From Lepidostoma basale (taxonomy: Eukaryota; Arthropoda; Insecta; Trichoptera; Lepidostomatidae), in the NCBI GenBank assembly GCA_022606425.2, contig JAHDVF020000211.1, positions 4,681,001 to 4,745,000 on the forward strand: a stretch of DNA of 64,000 nt, read 5' to 3'. Both the position numbers and the translations under genes were made by a program. Below the pieces are notes generated by a model. That model saw nothing but the letters and a program-made list of their open reading frames with translations, searched no databases and was not told the DNA's origin. Positions within the stretch are counted from its first letter, which is position 1, and every line of letters begins with the position of its first letter. Positions 36,131-47,300 of this stretch are shown piece by piece.

Positions 36131-36600
36131 AGTTAGCGGGGCGGCATGCGGCAGGATGCCAGCAGGGACAGACAGCGGGGACTCACGGGCCGGGCCACTC
36201 CGCGGAGTCTGGCGCCGGCCCGGGGCTCCCGCCTCACGAGGCGCGCTCCCCCTCGCGCTCCTTGCGCTGCAGCGTCTTCCTCAGCTTGTCCATGAGCCGC
36301 GTGTGGAACTTGTCCGCCGGCGGCGCGGGCGGGGAACACGACAGCGAGCGCGCCGGTCGCACCGGCCGCGCCGGCCGGGCCCCCATCATGGCGGGCACGC
36401 TGCGGTGCGCCGGGGATCCCAGCGAGCCCCCCGGTGACCCCACGCCGCCCCCCTCCGACCGGCTCTCTGACACCTTCCGGGACCGGCAGGACTGCGAAGT
36501 TTCCGAAGTCTTCCTCGAGCGGTTGCTCTTGTAAATATCCCAGTCGTTCTTCATCACGGGCATCATGAAAGCCATGGCGAGAAGTTCCTCAGTATATAGT
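36130..36600. promoter_or_regulatory. GC-rich, CpG-dense island
   Basis: This is the longest GC-rich run in the window, with many CG dinucleotides, in surroundings that are strongly AT-rich. It overlaps the first coding exon of the - strand gene and probably its promoter-proximal 5' UTR, which would continue to about 36950. Confidence 0.45.
36234..36575 (-). CDS. Unrecognised Ser/Arg/Pro-rich protein, first coding exon
   Basis: A 113-codon frame begins MAFMMPVMKNDWDIYKSNRS in a strong start context (gccATGG). It continues through a Ser/Arg-rich stretch, a Gly/Pro/Ala-rich middle and a basic helix (KFHTRLMDKLRKTLQRKERE). It sits in a sharp GC-rich island within AT-rich DNA, typical of a promoter-proximal exon. 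Its TGA overlaps a GTGAGG donor-like site, and a better GTGAGT lies at about 36179-36184, so the frame may be spliced on rather than stop here. I do not recognise the family. The TE-poor stretch 34650-36130 may hold its remaining exons or 3' UTR. No TE similarity was noticed. Confidence 0.5.
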   Translation of the reverse strand: MAFMMPVMKNDWDIYKSNRSRKTSETSQSCRSRKVSESRSEGGGVGSPGGSLGSPAHRSVPAMMGARPARPVRPARSLSCSPPAPPADKFHTRLMDKLRKTLQRKEREGERAS

Positions 36601-36959
36601 ACTGAGGGAGACAGCGGTGCTTCGCTGGTATCGACCCGCTAGCCGAATGCAGTGCGCTCGATAAAAATGTACCGGACACCGAAAAGGACTCCGTTTTTGA
36701 TGAAGCTGCGATATCCGAGTGGAAAAAAAGTCGCAGTAGTGTACACCTACACTACGTCTTACTTTTGAAGTAGTGCGATATTTTGGGTGAATGCTTTATA
36801 TGGCACGTCCAACAAGACCAAAGCTCGCGCAAAAACTGTGCTGTCGGTCGCCCCGCGCGCAAGTAATATAGTGATACACCTACCGTGAACCGCGCTATTG
36901 ACAGAATGATATTTCTTTCTCCCTCTGTCTCAGTACACAAAATCCTTAACTAATTTATT

Positions 36960-38820
36960 TTTTATGTTCATGTTTTCGAAACTAATTGATTCTGCATTTT
37001 ACTAACGTGCTTCGTTCATGGTTCACATAAAATATTTAGTTTTTCTCAATTCCTAAAATACAATTTTTCTATCAGTTATCAGCTGGTATATCTATCCATT
37101 TATAGATGGCTCTGTACTCAATAATAAAACCGGTAAAAGTTTTAGGTGATTGGCATAACTTTCGTTTTTTTTTTCATTTTTACAAAACAAAAAAACGTTA
37201 CTTTAGCCTATACGTGTGAAGAATTTGATTTTAATGTAATCAAAAATGTATTTTTATTTTTTTATTTTCAGTGATGATTTACATTCGAAAATTAGGCCAT
37301 AGAAAACTATGGCGTCATAAGTATAACATGGTATAAAAACTGCACATTGTAAATTGGGTATACCTTATATCTACACAAAGAAGATTCGTGGTATGACTGT
37401 GAACAAAATACAATATTTTGGATATTTCTGAATCATCAATGCACACAATTTTCACAATATATATCGATTTTTTTTTCATTTAAATTTTTTAAAAATAAAC
37501 AAATGATAACTTCTAGTTATACCCTCATGCTCAGTAAACATTTCCCTATAAATAGTCCACGTATAACAATAAAGTGTGTAATGACTGTATACTCGTATTA
37601 CCTATATTTTTAAAAACATTTTACCACGGACACCATAACAAATTATGTATTCAAAATTTAAAAGAAATAAAAATCCAATGAGAATTTAATGTAAATAAAA
37701 TAATTGGTACCAAGAATCTTATCAGAAAAAAATATTTTTAAAATTTCATGGTAGAAGTTCGTTGTAAATAATGAAAATAAAAATAAAATGTAAAATATCT
37801 TTTCAAAATACACATTTAGTTAAAATCCACTAACATTATTGGATTTTAACTTAATATATAATATTATATTTAAAAATATTTTTTACAAAAAAAAAATATT
37901 TTCATTAATCTTATCAGATTTGTTTGTGGCAATTAATTACGTCTATGGTTCATATTCCTAACTCGATTCTCTATGACCAAGTTTATCCGCGATATTCTCT
38001 GGTTTTTCTCCATCTGTTCCGGAAATTTGGTTGCAGACTGGCGGTATGATATATTTCATTTGAGATTATTTATTTTGAATAATTTGTTCGTTGAAATTTT
38101 ACTCTTCCACATTAAAATTTTTATGTTTATATATTTTTTCACAGCTTTATTTGTCGACATTGCTTAAGGTGACATATTATAAATTGTACAATATTTTTTT
38201 AACGTACTTTTAGAAATATTTTCTTCGATATTTCAAATACATATTGTTAGATACCGATTTTTAGAACGTAAAAGTTGAGTGTTTGAATTTAAGAATTATA
38301 CTTTCGTCATCAAAATTAACTTTCGATTGTCTCGATTATTCGATCAAATAACATAATGGAGAACTGTCTAGGTTCTACCTACCTGTTGAAATTATATGAT
38401 TTAAACCGAGAAGATTCATAATATATAGTACAACGAAAATACACTGAGCATAATATGTGTCCCGATTAACTGGAATCTATTGTACTACGTTTTTGTTTAT
38501 GAAATGGTTTTTTACGCACAAAAAACAATTTATAATATCTCCTTTCACTATTTATTATATTTAATAAAATTTATTTTGATATTGTGAGATTTATATTGTA
38601 GCTTGTTTTGTTCCAACCACTGAAATTCCACTTTTACTGCTGATTAATCTCCTCAGAAATGAGATCCGCAACAGGTTTTGGCAAATTAATACTCAATATT
38701 TTAATACATATTGAAAAACACTTTGTTGTAATGCAACACTTTATTCACTATTTAAAAAGTGTGTAGTTTTTTTTTTTTTTTCAACAAATATTTCATGCCA
38801 CGGCACATTAATAATATTTT
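36960..38820. other. AT-rich sequence with a dispersed repeat
   Basis: No gene seen. The segment 37745-37860 (CATGGTAGAAGTTCGTTGTA, TTTAGTTAAAATCCACTAA) recurs at 42930-43015, where it flanks the hammerhead-like pair, so it is probably part of the same element family. Confidence 0.45.
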
Positions 38821-38824
38821 TTAT

Positions 38825-39125
38825 TCTTCTTCGGTGGCCCTGTAGCCCAAATCAGGCCTTAGCCTCCATTATTCTTCGCCTTAATCTCCTGTCCTCCGCT
38901 TCGACCCTCCAATCTGACACTCGTAACAATATCGCTCCATCTCTCCCAGCTTCATTCGCCCATCGCACCCTTGGTCGTCCAATTGATCTTCTACCACCTG
39001 GGTGCCACTTGAGCATCCTTTTTTGGGGTTTGCGATGACGGCATCCTCTGCACGTGACCGGCTCATCTTAGTGTATTCAGTGTGACCTGTGTGGAGAGAC
39101 TGAGAACCTTGTAAATATACTACAG
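38825..39125 (-). mobile_element. RTE-like LINE C-terminal fragment
   Basis: The reverse-strand relative of 30490-30740: TCTTCTTCGGTGGCCCTGTA at the tail, then GHVQRMPSSQTPKK-like and ERYCYECQIGG blocks in shifted frames. Confidence 0.7.
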
Positions 39126-39777
39126 CTCTTCGTTATGCCGCACTCTCCAGCCTTCAACGTCATTCACACATTCTTCATGTCATTAATAATATTTATATTG
39201 ATTTCCTCTTCTTATGTCAATTCATGTCAGGCCCCGTGACCTTGACTATCCCTTGAAAGTGGGTATCTCTGTCTCTGGCAGGTCCTCAATGCTTTTTATA
39301 CCTGTCTAGGCAGCTGCATGCTGCAGAGCCAGAAGATTCCTGCCAACACTTAAATTCCGCCTTTCTTTATTTGTAAATTTGTCTATTATTTTGGCAGTGT
39401 CTAATTGGTATAAAATTTTCTACTCTGGCCATATTATTTCATATTTTTTCTTCCATAGTATTCCTTACATCATTTTTTACATGTCGTAAAACAGAATACG
39501 GTCTTTCCTACCTTAATAAGGGAATTGTTAAAATAAAATCTATAACATTTCATCATTCGGAAATGTGCGAGACATTTCTTCCACGACTCAATAGGTGTCT
39601 GCTGTGGTTTTTATGGTGTCCTAATTTTCGTTTAGAAATAAATATAAAACAAGTCAAATTCATTTAAAAAGTACATCAGTGTCATTTTTGTAAAAATCCT
39701 TTAACACATTTAATGCACTATTTTATTAACTGTTAAATTATAAAACTCTGTTTATGTTCACAATTTTCATTTTTTTA

Positions 39778-39836
39778 TTTTTCACGACATCTGTTTTGCC
39801 AACCTATGTTGACATCATCAGGCGTTACAATAATTT
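39778..39836 (-). ncRNA. Hammerhead-like motif, relative of the 26809 copy
   Basis: CTGATGA core and a TCAAC...GGTTGG stem II match the 26809 motif closely, but GAAAC has become AAAAC and stem III is ACAGATGT. Confidence 0.4.
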
Positions 39837-40514
39837 ATCATCTGTTAAAATTTAATTTTCGTGGTTTTTCAAACCTTGTGTACTTGTTCCTATGTCAATT
39901 TGAATAATTTTTATATATAATTTTGAAGTTCTTGCTGGAGTTGAGTTAGGTACCTAATTACAGTTAATTAAAAGAATCGTTAGTTACTATTTATAGGGCA
40001 AAAAACTCATTAGTGTGATTAATTCATCACCGCGCTCTCCATAAAAATGTTATTTATTTCTTCTTCAATTAGTAATGAGACATTTTGAAGGATATTTAAA
40101 TTTATGAAAATAGTAGAAAAAATCACAAAATTCACATTGAATATCGAAATATTTTCGTAAGCACATTGAACATGAAGATTCATTTCTGAAAAGAACATGG
40201 AGTAAACTGATGAGATGATCTCATATCTGCTACTCATAATAGTTAATGACAGAGAATGGCAGCTCCAATTTCAAAAACAAAGCTAGTGCTCAAATTTCAA
40301 ACTGATAAATTATATGAATGATTTATGTGACTGTGTACTTGTAAGTATTGCTAAGTCACCTTCAAGGTGGCCAGTCACACATGAGTTTTTTTCAAATAAG
40401 ATTTTATTACACAATATTTACTGATTTTTTTCATTTCAAAAAATATATAATACAATTACCAGATTTATAAGTTAAAATCTGCTGTTTTCTTTTTATACAA
40501 ACAAAAAAAATGTA

Positions 40515-41095
40515 TTCAAAGTATTAACCCTCCTCTCTAGCTACACGTTTTTCCCATCTTGGACAATTTGTGGATACCACGCCAAAAAAATACTTATTTT
40601 TCGAGGCAAACCAATCATTAAGCCATTTTCGGACATCTTCGTAAGAATCAAAGTGCTGATCAATGAGCGCGTGGCCCATCGATGAAAACAGGTAGTAGTC
40701 AGAAGGGGTCAGGTCTGGTGAATAAGCGAGATGAGGTAGCACCTCCCAGTTGACGTGTGCGATCTCGTGTTGTCGTGTAGGAAAATCAGCTTTTCATAAT
40801 TTTGCTGATAATCCGGCCTTCTCTTCACACAGCACGGCACAATTTGATCAGTTGTTGGTGCTAGCGGGTGGCATTGACAGTTTCACCAGGTTTCAACAGC
40901 TCATAGTAGATGTTACCCTACTGATTTGACCAAACGCACAGCATCGTCTTCCGTCCGAAGCGATTTGCTCTTGTAAAGTTGATTGATAAAATACTGTAGC
41001 CATAGGCCTCCACAAGCATTCGGTTCAGCAGCCGATTTTTTCAAATTAAAGCAGAAAATCAGAGCTTCTCGCATATGCTCTTGTTCTAGAAATTA
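40515..41095 (-). pseudogene. Mariner transposase relic, internally deleted
   Basis: On the - strand an N-terminal piece (REALIFCFNLKKSAAE) is joined to decayed middle parts (LLKPGETVNATR, an HDN-like motif) and then to a C-terminus reading AYSPDLTPSDYYLFSSMGHA through WLNDWFASKNKYFFG. The last catalytic Asp motif is kept, but frameshifts and deletions break the gene. It is closest in type to the 25765 copy. Confidence 0.8.
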
Positions 41096-41223
41096 AAAAC
41101 ATGCCATTTAAAATCAGATGCCAGGACGTATGGACATGCATGTACGTTCATACTCTATATGGGACAATAGAGTGCGGACGTTTATGTATGTTCATACTAA
41201 TCAAAGGGCTAAACATTATTTGT

Positions 41224-41330
41224 TAACCATGCGTTCCATATGTCCAAACCAACGCAGTGATCATACCTTTTATAATACTTTCTTTTGCCATACATTTCTT
41301 CCTAGTATTTTAAATTCTGTCATACATCCT
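41224..41330 (-). mobile_element. RTE-like LINE fragment (family 1), internal
   Basis: ACCATGCGTTCCATATGTCC and CATACATTTCTTCCTAG match the GHMER and ADIRKECRA coding blocks on the - strand. Both ends are lost. Confidence 0.55.
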
Positions 41331-41749
41331 GCTAATCAGGCATCCGACAGTTCGGCACTCTCGATAATCAGGCATCGCTTGGCTGTTGAAGCTTGAAGAA
41401 AAAATCTGATTAAAAAAAACGAAGAGACATTAGTTATTACATTTTAAAGTGAATAAAATATATGATATAAGTACAGTGCAGGCGAAGCTTGTTATAAATA
41501 TCAAATATTAGAATTATCTTATGGTAAGTGGGCAATAAATTTTGTGTACTTTTTTTATCCACTTTAATGCAGACAGAGATACGATTAAAAATGTAATCAT
41601 TAGTCAGCTCTCCTAATTGGTCTGTCCGTCTATTACGATATATTCTCACCTGCTTTTAGATAGCCTCCATAACCTGTCACCTTCAGTAATCTGATATCGT
41701 CAAAGTCTTGAACGTGCCTAATTAATGGGAGTATACTGTATGTTGTTTT

Positions 41750-42010
41750 GCCATCATTCATCGGCTGTCCCTCGTATCCAAAGAATACTGTCGTTTACAG
41801 TTGTGAGTCCTCAAGTGTCTCAAGAGCTCAATCCTGGATCCACACACTGAGGCATCTAGAGCAGGGGAAGACACTGGCAGTGAAACCGCCACTGTCTCCC
41901 AATGTTCTCTCCTTTCTTCTTCTCCTCTCTGCGGTGTCGGCTCTGTGCTGTGCTTCAAAGTCCTGTGTGCCTTTATGTATTTTTATTTTCACCTAGATCT
42001 GTATTCTGCA
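41750..42010 (-). mobile_element. Possible LINE C-terminal fragment
   Basis: The - strand contains CGSRIELLRHLRTHNC, like the C-x-SRIGL-x-SHLRTH zinc-knuckle end of some LINE proteins. An upstream part is rich in Glu/Arg. The frame is open for about 66 codons. Confidence 0.45.
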
Positions 42011-42189
42011 GTCTTTTCCCAGCATTCACTTCAATTTTAGTCTTTAGGAGGTTCACTTTTTGGGAGTACTTGAAATGTTTCCTCTGACCGCCTTATGAAC
42101 GTTTCCCTTGGGTCAGCTGAGAGTACAGAATTTTCCTTGGGAGTCTAGTCTCAGGCATTCTTATGACATAGCATCATTTTACTAAATAT

Positions 42190-42380
42190 ACGTCTCCGAG
42201 TCTAACGCATTTATTCTGCTCTCATCCTTCTTCTGTCAGTTCCATGCTTCGCTTCCATGCATAAGGGTAAGAACCAAAATTCTTTTAAAGCTCCATTCAC
42301 TTTGTTACACACAAGAGCCCTTCCTTCGACATCATTGTCCATTTGGCCTTCCACTGTGAACATATACCCTTCCCTCACTG
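42190..42380 (-). mobile_element. RTE-like LINE fragment (family 1), 5' side
   Basis: On the - strand it carries the YGSEAWN block (CAGTTCCATGCTTCGCTTCC on +), KVNGAL and DVEGRA-like motifs. The 3' part is missing. Confidence 0.6.
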
Positions 42381-43016
42381 ATTGAGTTAATAACTCATTT
42401 TCCCCTAACCAAAAACATAAAATATCAGAAAACCTTTGATATTCCAGGGCCCTTAATACACCACTAGATACACCACATACTAATAATAAATCTACAATTG
42501 CTTCAAAATATTGGAAATTATGAAGTCAATGATTTAAAACATAGTATAATTAAAAATGAATATCTGAGTTTTGGTATTATTTTTATTTATTACTCTGTCA
42601 CATAAAATGTAAAGCTAATGTGTTTAAAAATGTGGACTTAATTTTCTACTTGTTTTTATTTCTTACGATATATTATTATTGAAAGTAGAATGAGTGCATT
42701 AGGAGGTAAAAATACTTTTATTTTGTTTAACAATTGCAATAATCATTAGTACATTTTAAAGTTTAACATAAGAATAGTGGTAAAAACATCACCCAAGTTG
42801 TTTAACATTTACCAATATTTTTAAATTCATTCAAATGCTAATTCTTAAATATCTCGAAACATGAAAAATGGACTTAATCCACTTTCAAAAATAACGGCTC
42901 ATATATCTTAATTTTGTTATTTGTCATTTCATGGTAGAAGTTCATTATAAATAGTGAAAATAAAATAAAAATATGTTTTAAATATTCCTGTATATTTAGT
43001 TAAAATCCACTAATGT

Positions 43017-43112
43017 TTGTGTCTTCGACCAGATTTGGCAGCTCGCTGCCATCTTCTGGAAAATGGCACCAGAAATAGCGGCGAGCTGCTGAAACCGGTT
43101 GAAGACACAAAC
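43017..43112. ncRNA. Two hammerhead-like motifs head to head
   Basis: The outer arms GTGTCTTC and GAAGACAC are complementary. The - strand copy has CAGAAGA and stem II GGCAG-CGAG-CTGCC before CTGGTC and GAAGACAC. The + strand copy has stem II AGCGGCGAGCTGCT, GAAAC, CGGTT and GAAGACAC. Both cores are one or two bases off consensus. Confidence 0.45.
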
Positions 43113-43120
43113 ATTGAACA

Positions 43121-43361
43121 CAGTGGCGGTGCTCCCATAGAAGCCCGGCTTGCGTTAGAAATTTTGAATCAAAACCTCTTCTGGCTTACAGAGGTTAAGC
43201 TCTTGGGGCTATTCCTCTCGCGTTTGATGGGAAAATTGTTGGAAGGTGATTTGGTGGGTTGTTGGTTTATGCGGGGGCATGATTACTAAGATTTAGGGGT
43301 TTTGATTCAAAATTTCTTACGCAAGCCGGGCTTCTGGGCTTCTATGGGAGTACCGCCACTG
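43121..43361. mobile_element. hAT-type MITE with long inverted repeats
   Basis: A 241-bp element starting CAGTGGCGGT and ending ACCGCCACTG, with roughly 55-60 bp imperfect inverted arms. It is flanked by the exact 8-bp duplication ATTGAACA (43113-43120, 43362-43369). It sits inside a hammerhead-bearing repeat and defines a family with partial copies at about 13050-13240, 28018-28200 and 60550-60620. Confidence 0.88.
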
Positions 43362-43879
43362 ATTGAACATGGATTTTAACTAAATATACATTTTAGAAAT
43401 ATTTCTTACAATTTTTATTTATTTTCATTATTCTTATATATCTATACATTGGTGCGACCAATTGATCGTTTACAGAGGCGATTCAACCGATTACCATTTG
43501 CGACTTTCTGTTGATAGTGAATTATGTGAATTTTTATTGAAGCCCATTTGAAAGTCCTCTCTTATTCAATTACTCATCAGACACCAATTGTGGTGGATGT
43601 GCTGACCCTTTAGTCCCATCCTGTTATGCAATTGTCCAGAGTAATAGAATATTAAATCAAAACATTATTTAACCCATTAGTGTAAATATTCAGTTGGTCA
43701 TATCCCATAAAACTAGCGATTGCAAAGATGATAAATTATTTTCTAATTTAGTTTTAAAAAGTATGTTTGTTTTAATTGTGTATTATAATATTTTCATTAT
43801 TGTTTACAACAATTTATTACTGAAAAATATTTTATAACAATTTTGTGTACTTTGTTTTTACACCACTTTATTTTGTTTT

Positions 43880-43925
43880 TTCAAACCAATCGGTTTCGCT
43901 CCCGCCGGAGCTTCGTCAGGTTTAC
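43880..43925 (-). ncRNA. Hammerhead-like motif
   Basis: Core CTGACGA (43913-43919 on the - strand), stem II GCTCC-GGC-GGGAGC, GAAAC (43893-43897), stem III ACC-GATT-GGT and then T. Stem I is not convincing. Confidence 0.45.
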
Positions 43926-44369
43926 TAAAACGAGCTGGTTGGTTTTGTAACGCGTAACCAGTCGGTTCAATAAAATAAAATAAACTGATGTAAAAACAAA
44001 GTACCGAAGTATTATGTTTTTTTTATAAAACCAAACCACAAATTAAACGCTTCATACAAAAGTAATTTATTACTGTATTCTACAATATATGAAAAAATGT
44101 GTTTTATAACATGCTGCAATGGGTTGAACAAACTCACTTTATAATAGATACTGTTACTAGGGCATCTTCAAAGCAACTAAGGCAAAAATATCAATTAAAG
44201 TTTTGTCAATCGCACTTTAAAAACTCCAATAATATTTTCTGTCAATAATATTACTTTAGTTTCTCCCGATGAAGAAATGAACACCATAAACAGACAGCAG
44301 TAAAAATGATAAATGGTTGAAAGAAAACAAATTATGAATACAAGTGTAATTCTTTCCTTATTATAAAAA

Positions 44370-44397
44370 GATTTTTGTTACTTTGACATTACAGAAG
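44370..44397 (+). other. mael: Probable splice acceptor and 5' UTR start of mael
   Basis: The bases before the ATG are T-rich and end in ACATTACAG, followed by AAG and the ATG. This reads as a 3' splice site only three bases before the start codon. It suggests that transcription starts in a non-coding exon further upstream, which I could not place. The ATG is the first in frame and matches the start expected for Mael. Confidence 0.5.
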
Positions 44398-47300
44398 ATG
44401 AGTAAGTCAAAAGAAAAGAACCCCAATGCGTATGCGCTGTTTGTGCAAGAATACATTGCCACACACAAGACAAAAGAGAGGAAAGAGTTGCCCTTCCGTG
44501 AAGCCTCGATGATCGCTGGACCCTTATGGAAGGTATACTATACAAATTAGTCCTAAATCATTTTAAGTATGTTTACCCCTATAGTGCGGCTAGCTACATT
44601 TGCAGTCTAAATTTTTTGCTTTAGAACTGTAACAGATTACCGGCCAAACAAAATGGTCTCATGCAGGATGCTATCTCCTACCACAACTCCATCCAGGCAT
44701 TGCTCCTCTTCTCTTCCTCTCGGAAATGATTTTTTTTTTAAACAATAAGACATCCCATCATACTTTACAATGCCAACCCTAACTGATCTTCTATGGCCAA
44801 GAATAATATGGGACTTTAGAATAAACCATAAATCCTCCCTCACCCTCTTCGGAGGAGCACTCCGGGCCACACATCTAACCCCCGCATAAAACAACTACCA
44901 AATCACATTTCCAATAATATTTCCTACAGACGTAAGAGGAATAGCCATTGGAGCTGAACCTATGTAAGCCAGAAGATCCAATACCAAATACATTTTCAGC
45001 TCATATTTGAATGTATCTTATAAACCTTATTACTTTATTATTAGTTCCTTCTGGCATAATATTGAACTTGGACTATCTTTCTGAGCTGTAAATGTAGCCA
45101 GCCACAGTCCCATATTTATTAATTTAATTGATAAAAATGGCCCAAAAAGTGTAGTCTTTAGTAGTTTCTTGTCTAACTTCCCTTTCCTCATGCTAAAAGT
45201 AATATTATACCATGCCAATGGACCTGTAGAACTGGTTTTAATAGAACATCGACTCGTAGAATTTCAGCTGTCTTTGGACAAGGAGTGAACAGAAAACATT
45301 GTTTGAATAAATATAACTACACTTCGTATTTTTTGGTTGCCAACGACCATACACTTCGTATTTTTACAACACTTTATTACGCTTTTCACAGACATGTTTC
45401 GGTTGTAACCCATCCTTTGTGGATGTACAAATTTAACTCTTAAAGGCCGGCTAAGATTTTCGCAAATTGCTCCCTCAGGCCGGCGAGAGTTTTAAACATC
45501 GGAATGCACTTGTAAATAATTAAATTACTCTTCACACAAAATACATTAAAAAAATCAAATAAATTGTATTTTGTAGTCAAATGTTTATATTATAAAAATA
45601 ATCAGACTTTTTTTGTTTCATGTTGAGTGAAAACCAATAACAGTATATTATCTTGAAAATGGTGTTTATAAATTAAACCAAAACATCGTGCCATTGATAA
45701 CTAATAATGATATAAGAGTTACCCTAAGTAAACACACACTCAAGATCAAAGATTCTGACACAGTATGAGAAACCAACACTTGCGAGCCGTGATCTGTATG
45801 GTACACGCATTACAAAAAAAAATTATGTTAAATCTTTGTACAAGAAGGATGAGTTTAACTCTAAATCACTGAAAATACATGATTTTATATAATACACATT
45901 TTTACTTTTGATCCGTAGAAGTAAATTTACGGGATACTACACGTTAAACACAGGGAGTATATGCAGACTGCTATTGTAGCAGACAGACCTTTTGGCCCGA
46001 TTTTCTTTGACTGCTATTGTAGCCAGCCGGAATATAAGGGTTAAAAAATTTATTAAAAATACATATTATTTGTATATTGACAAAGGTAGAGTCACAACTG
46101 AAAGATGTCTGTGAAAAGTGTAATAAAGTGTTGTAAAATACGAATCCATAACACAAAGTGAAGGCGAATATATGAGGTGTGTTAAAAAAGTATCGAACCT
46201 TTGGTTGGCAAAAATACATGTATTAATTTAAGAATCCAAAACACTAATCCCCTTCAATCCCCTTCAAATTAGTCTCCTTGTATCAGTCTCAGAATTGTTG
46301 GAAACAATTCTGAAATGCAGTTTTTTGGAATGGCGAGCAACTGTGTCATCGCATTCCGCATGATCAAATCGGGGTCCCTTTTAGCGGCATTTTCAACTTG
46401 GGAAATAGCCAAAAGTCGCACAGAGCCATGTTGGGTGAGTAGGGAGCCTGATGACACACAGGAATGTTGTTTTTGGCAAGGAAAGCCTGAATCAAATGGG
46501 CAGAATGGGCAGGTGTGTTATCATGATGGAGACATTTTACAAAAACTGAAATCCGACGAACGCTCACTACACGCCATCACTCATTGGCTGACTACCAGCG
46601 ACCAATGTTTTCTACAGGCGGGAAAATATTCACTAATACGCATGAGTGTCTCCTCTACGTCTACACTGAAGAAAGTCTCTCGTGTTTCATTGGTTTACCA
46701 GGAAAAAAATAAGGTTCGATGCTTTTTGAACACACCTAGTAGAAGAAAAAGAAAACGTATTTCTTCAGATTAAAGAAGCTGGCAGTGTCTGCTGACAGCG
46801 GAGCATCGGCTACTTACTCAATGTCTATTAAATTAATTACTAATATGTTTATTTTTCAGGCTCTTACCGATGAAAGGCGCAATGAATACAAAAGACGGGC
46901 GCGTGGTCTGAGACCTGAGAAATTTGATTCTCATGGCATAGCAATTAGCTCACTTGCAAATGTTTCTTCTGAGAAGGATGGCTTGGAAACTACGGAGCAG
47001 GCAGAAATTGAATCCTTAATTCAGACTGCGGTTAAAGACAACAGTAAGTTATCTGTATTTTTATTGTTTCTTGAATATTTTTTTTATATACTTAAGGCTG
47101 GACTGGAATTCTTTAAAAAATATTTTTTTTGCATTAAATCATTTTTTTCCACATTTGAGTTTATTTTTCTCGACATATTTCGAAGGTTTTATACCTTTAT
47201 CATCGGGAGAACCATATAAACAGTTTTTATACCTAAGATGTAAAACGTTCAAAACATGTTGAGAAAATTAAACTGAAAAGTAGAAAAAACAGTGTTCAAT

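Noticed and set aside
36156..36534. Two GC-rich + strand frames over the island
   Set aside because: They are by-products of the GC-rich codons of the - strand exon and lack a plausible start context or motifs.
46315..46773. A 152-codon + strand frame inside mael intron 1
   Set aside because: It is the antisense of the mariner derivative, whose HHDNTPAHS and APYSPNM motifs are on the - strand.
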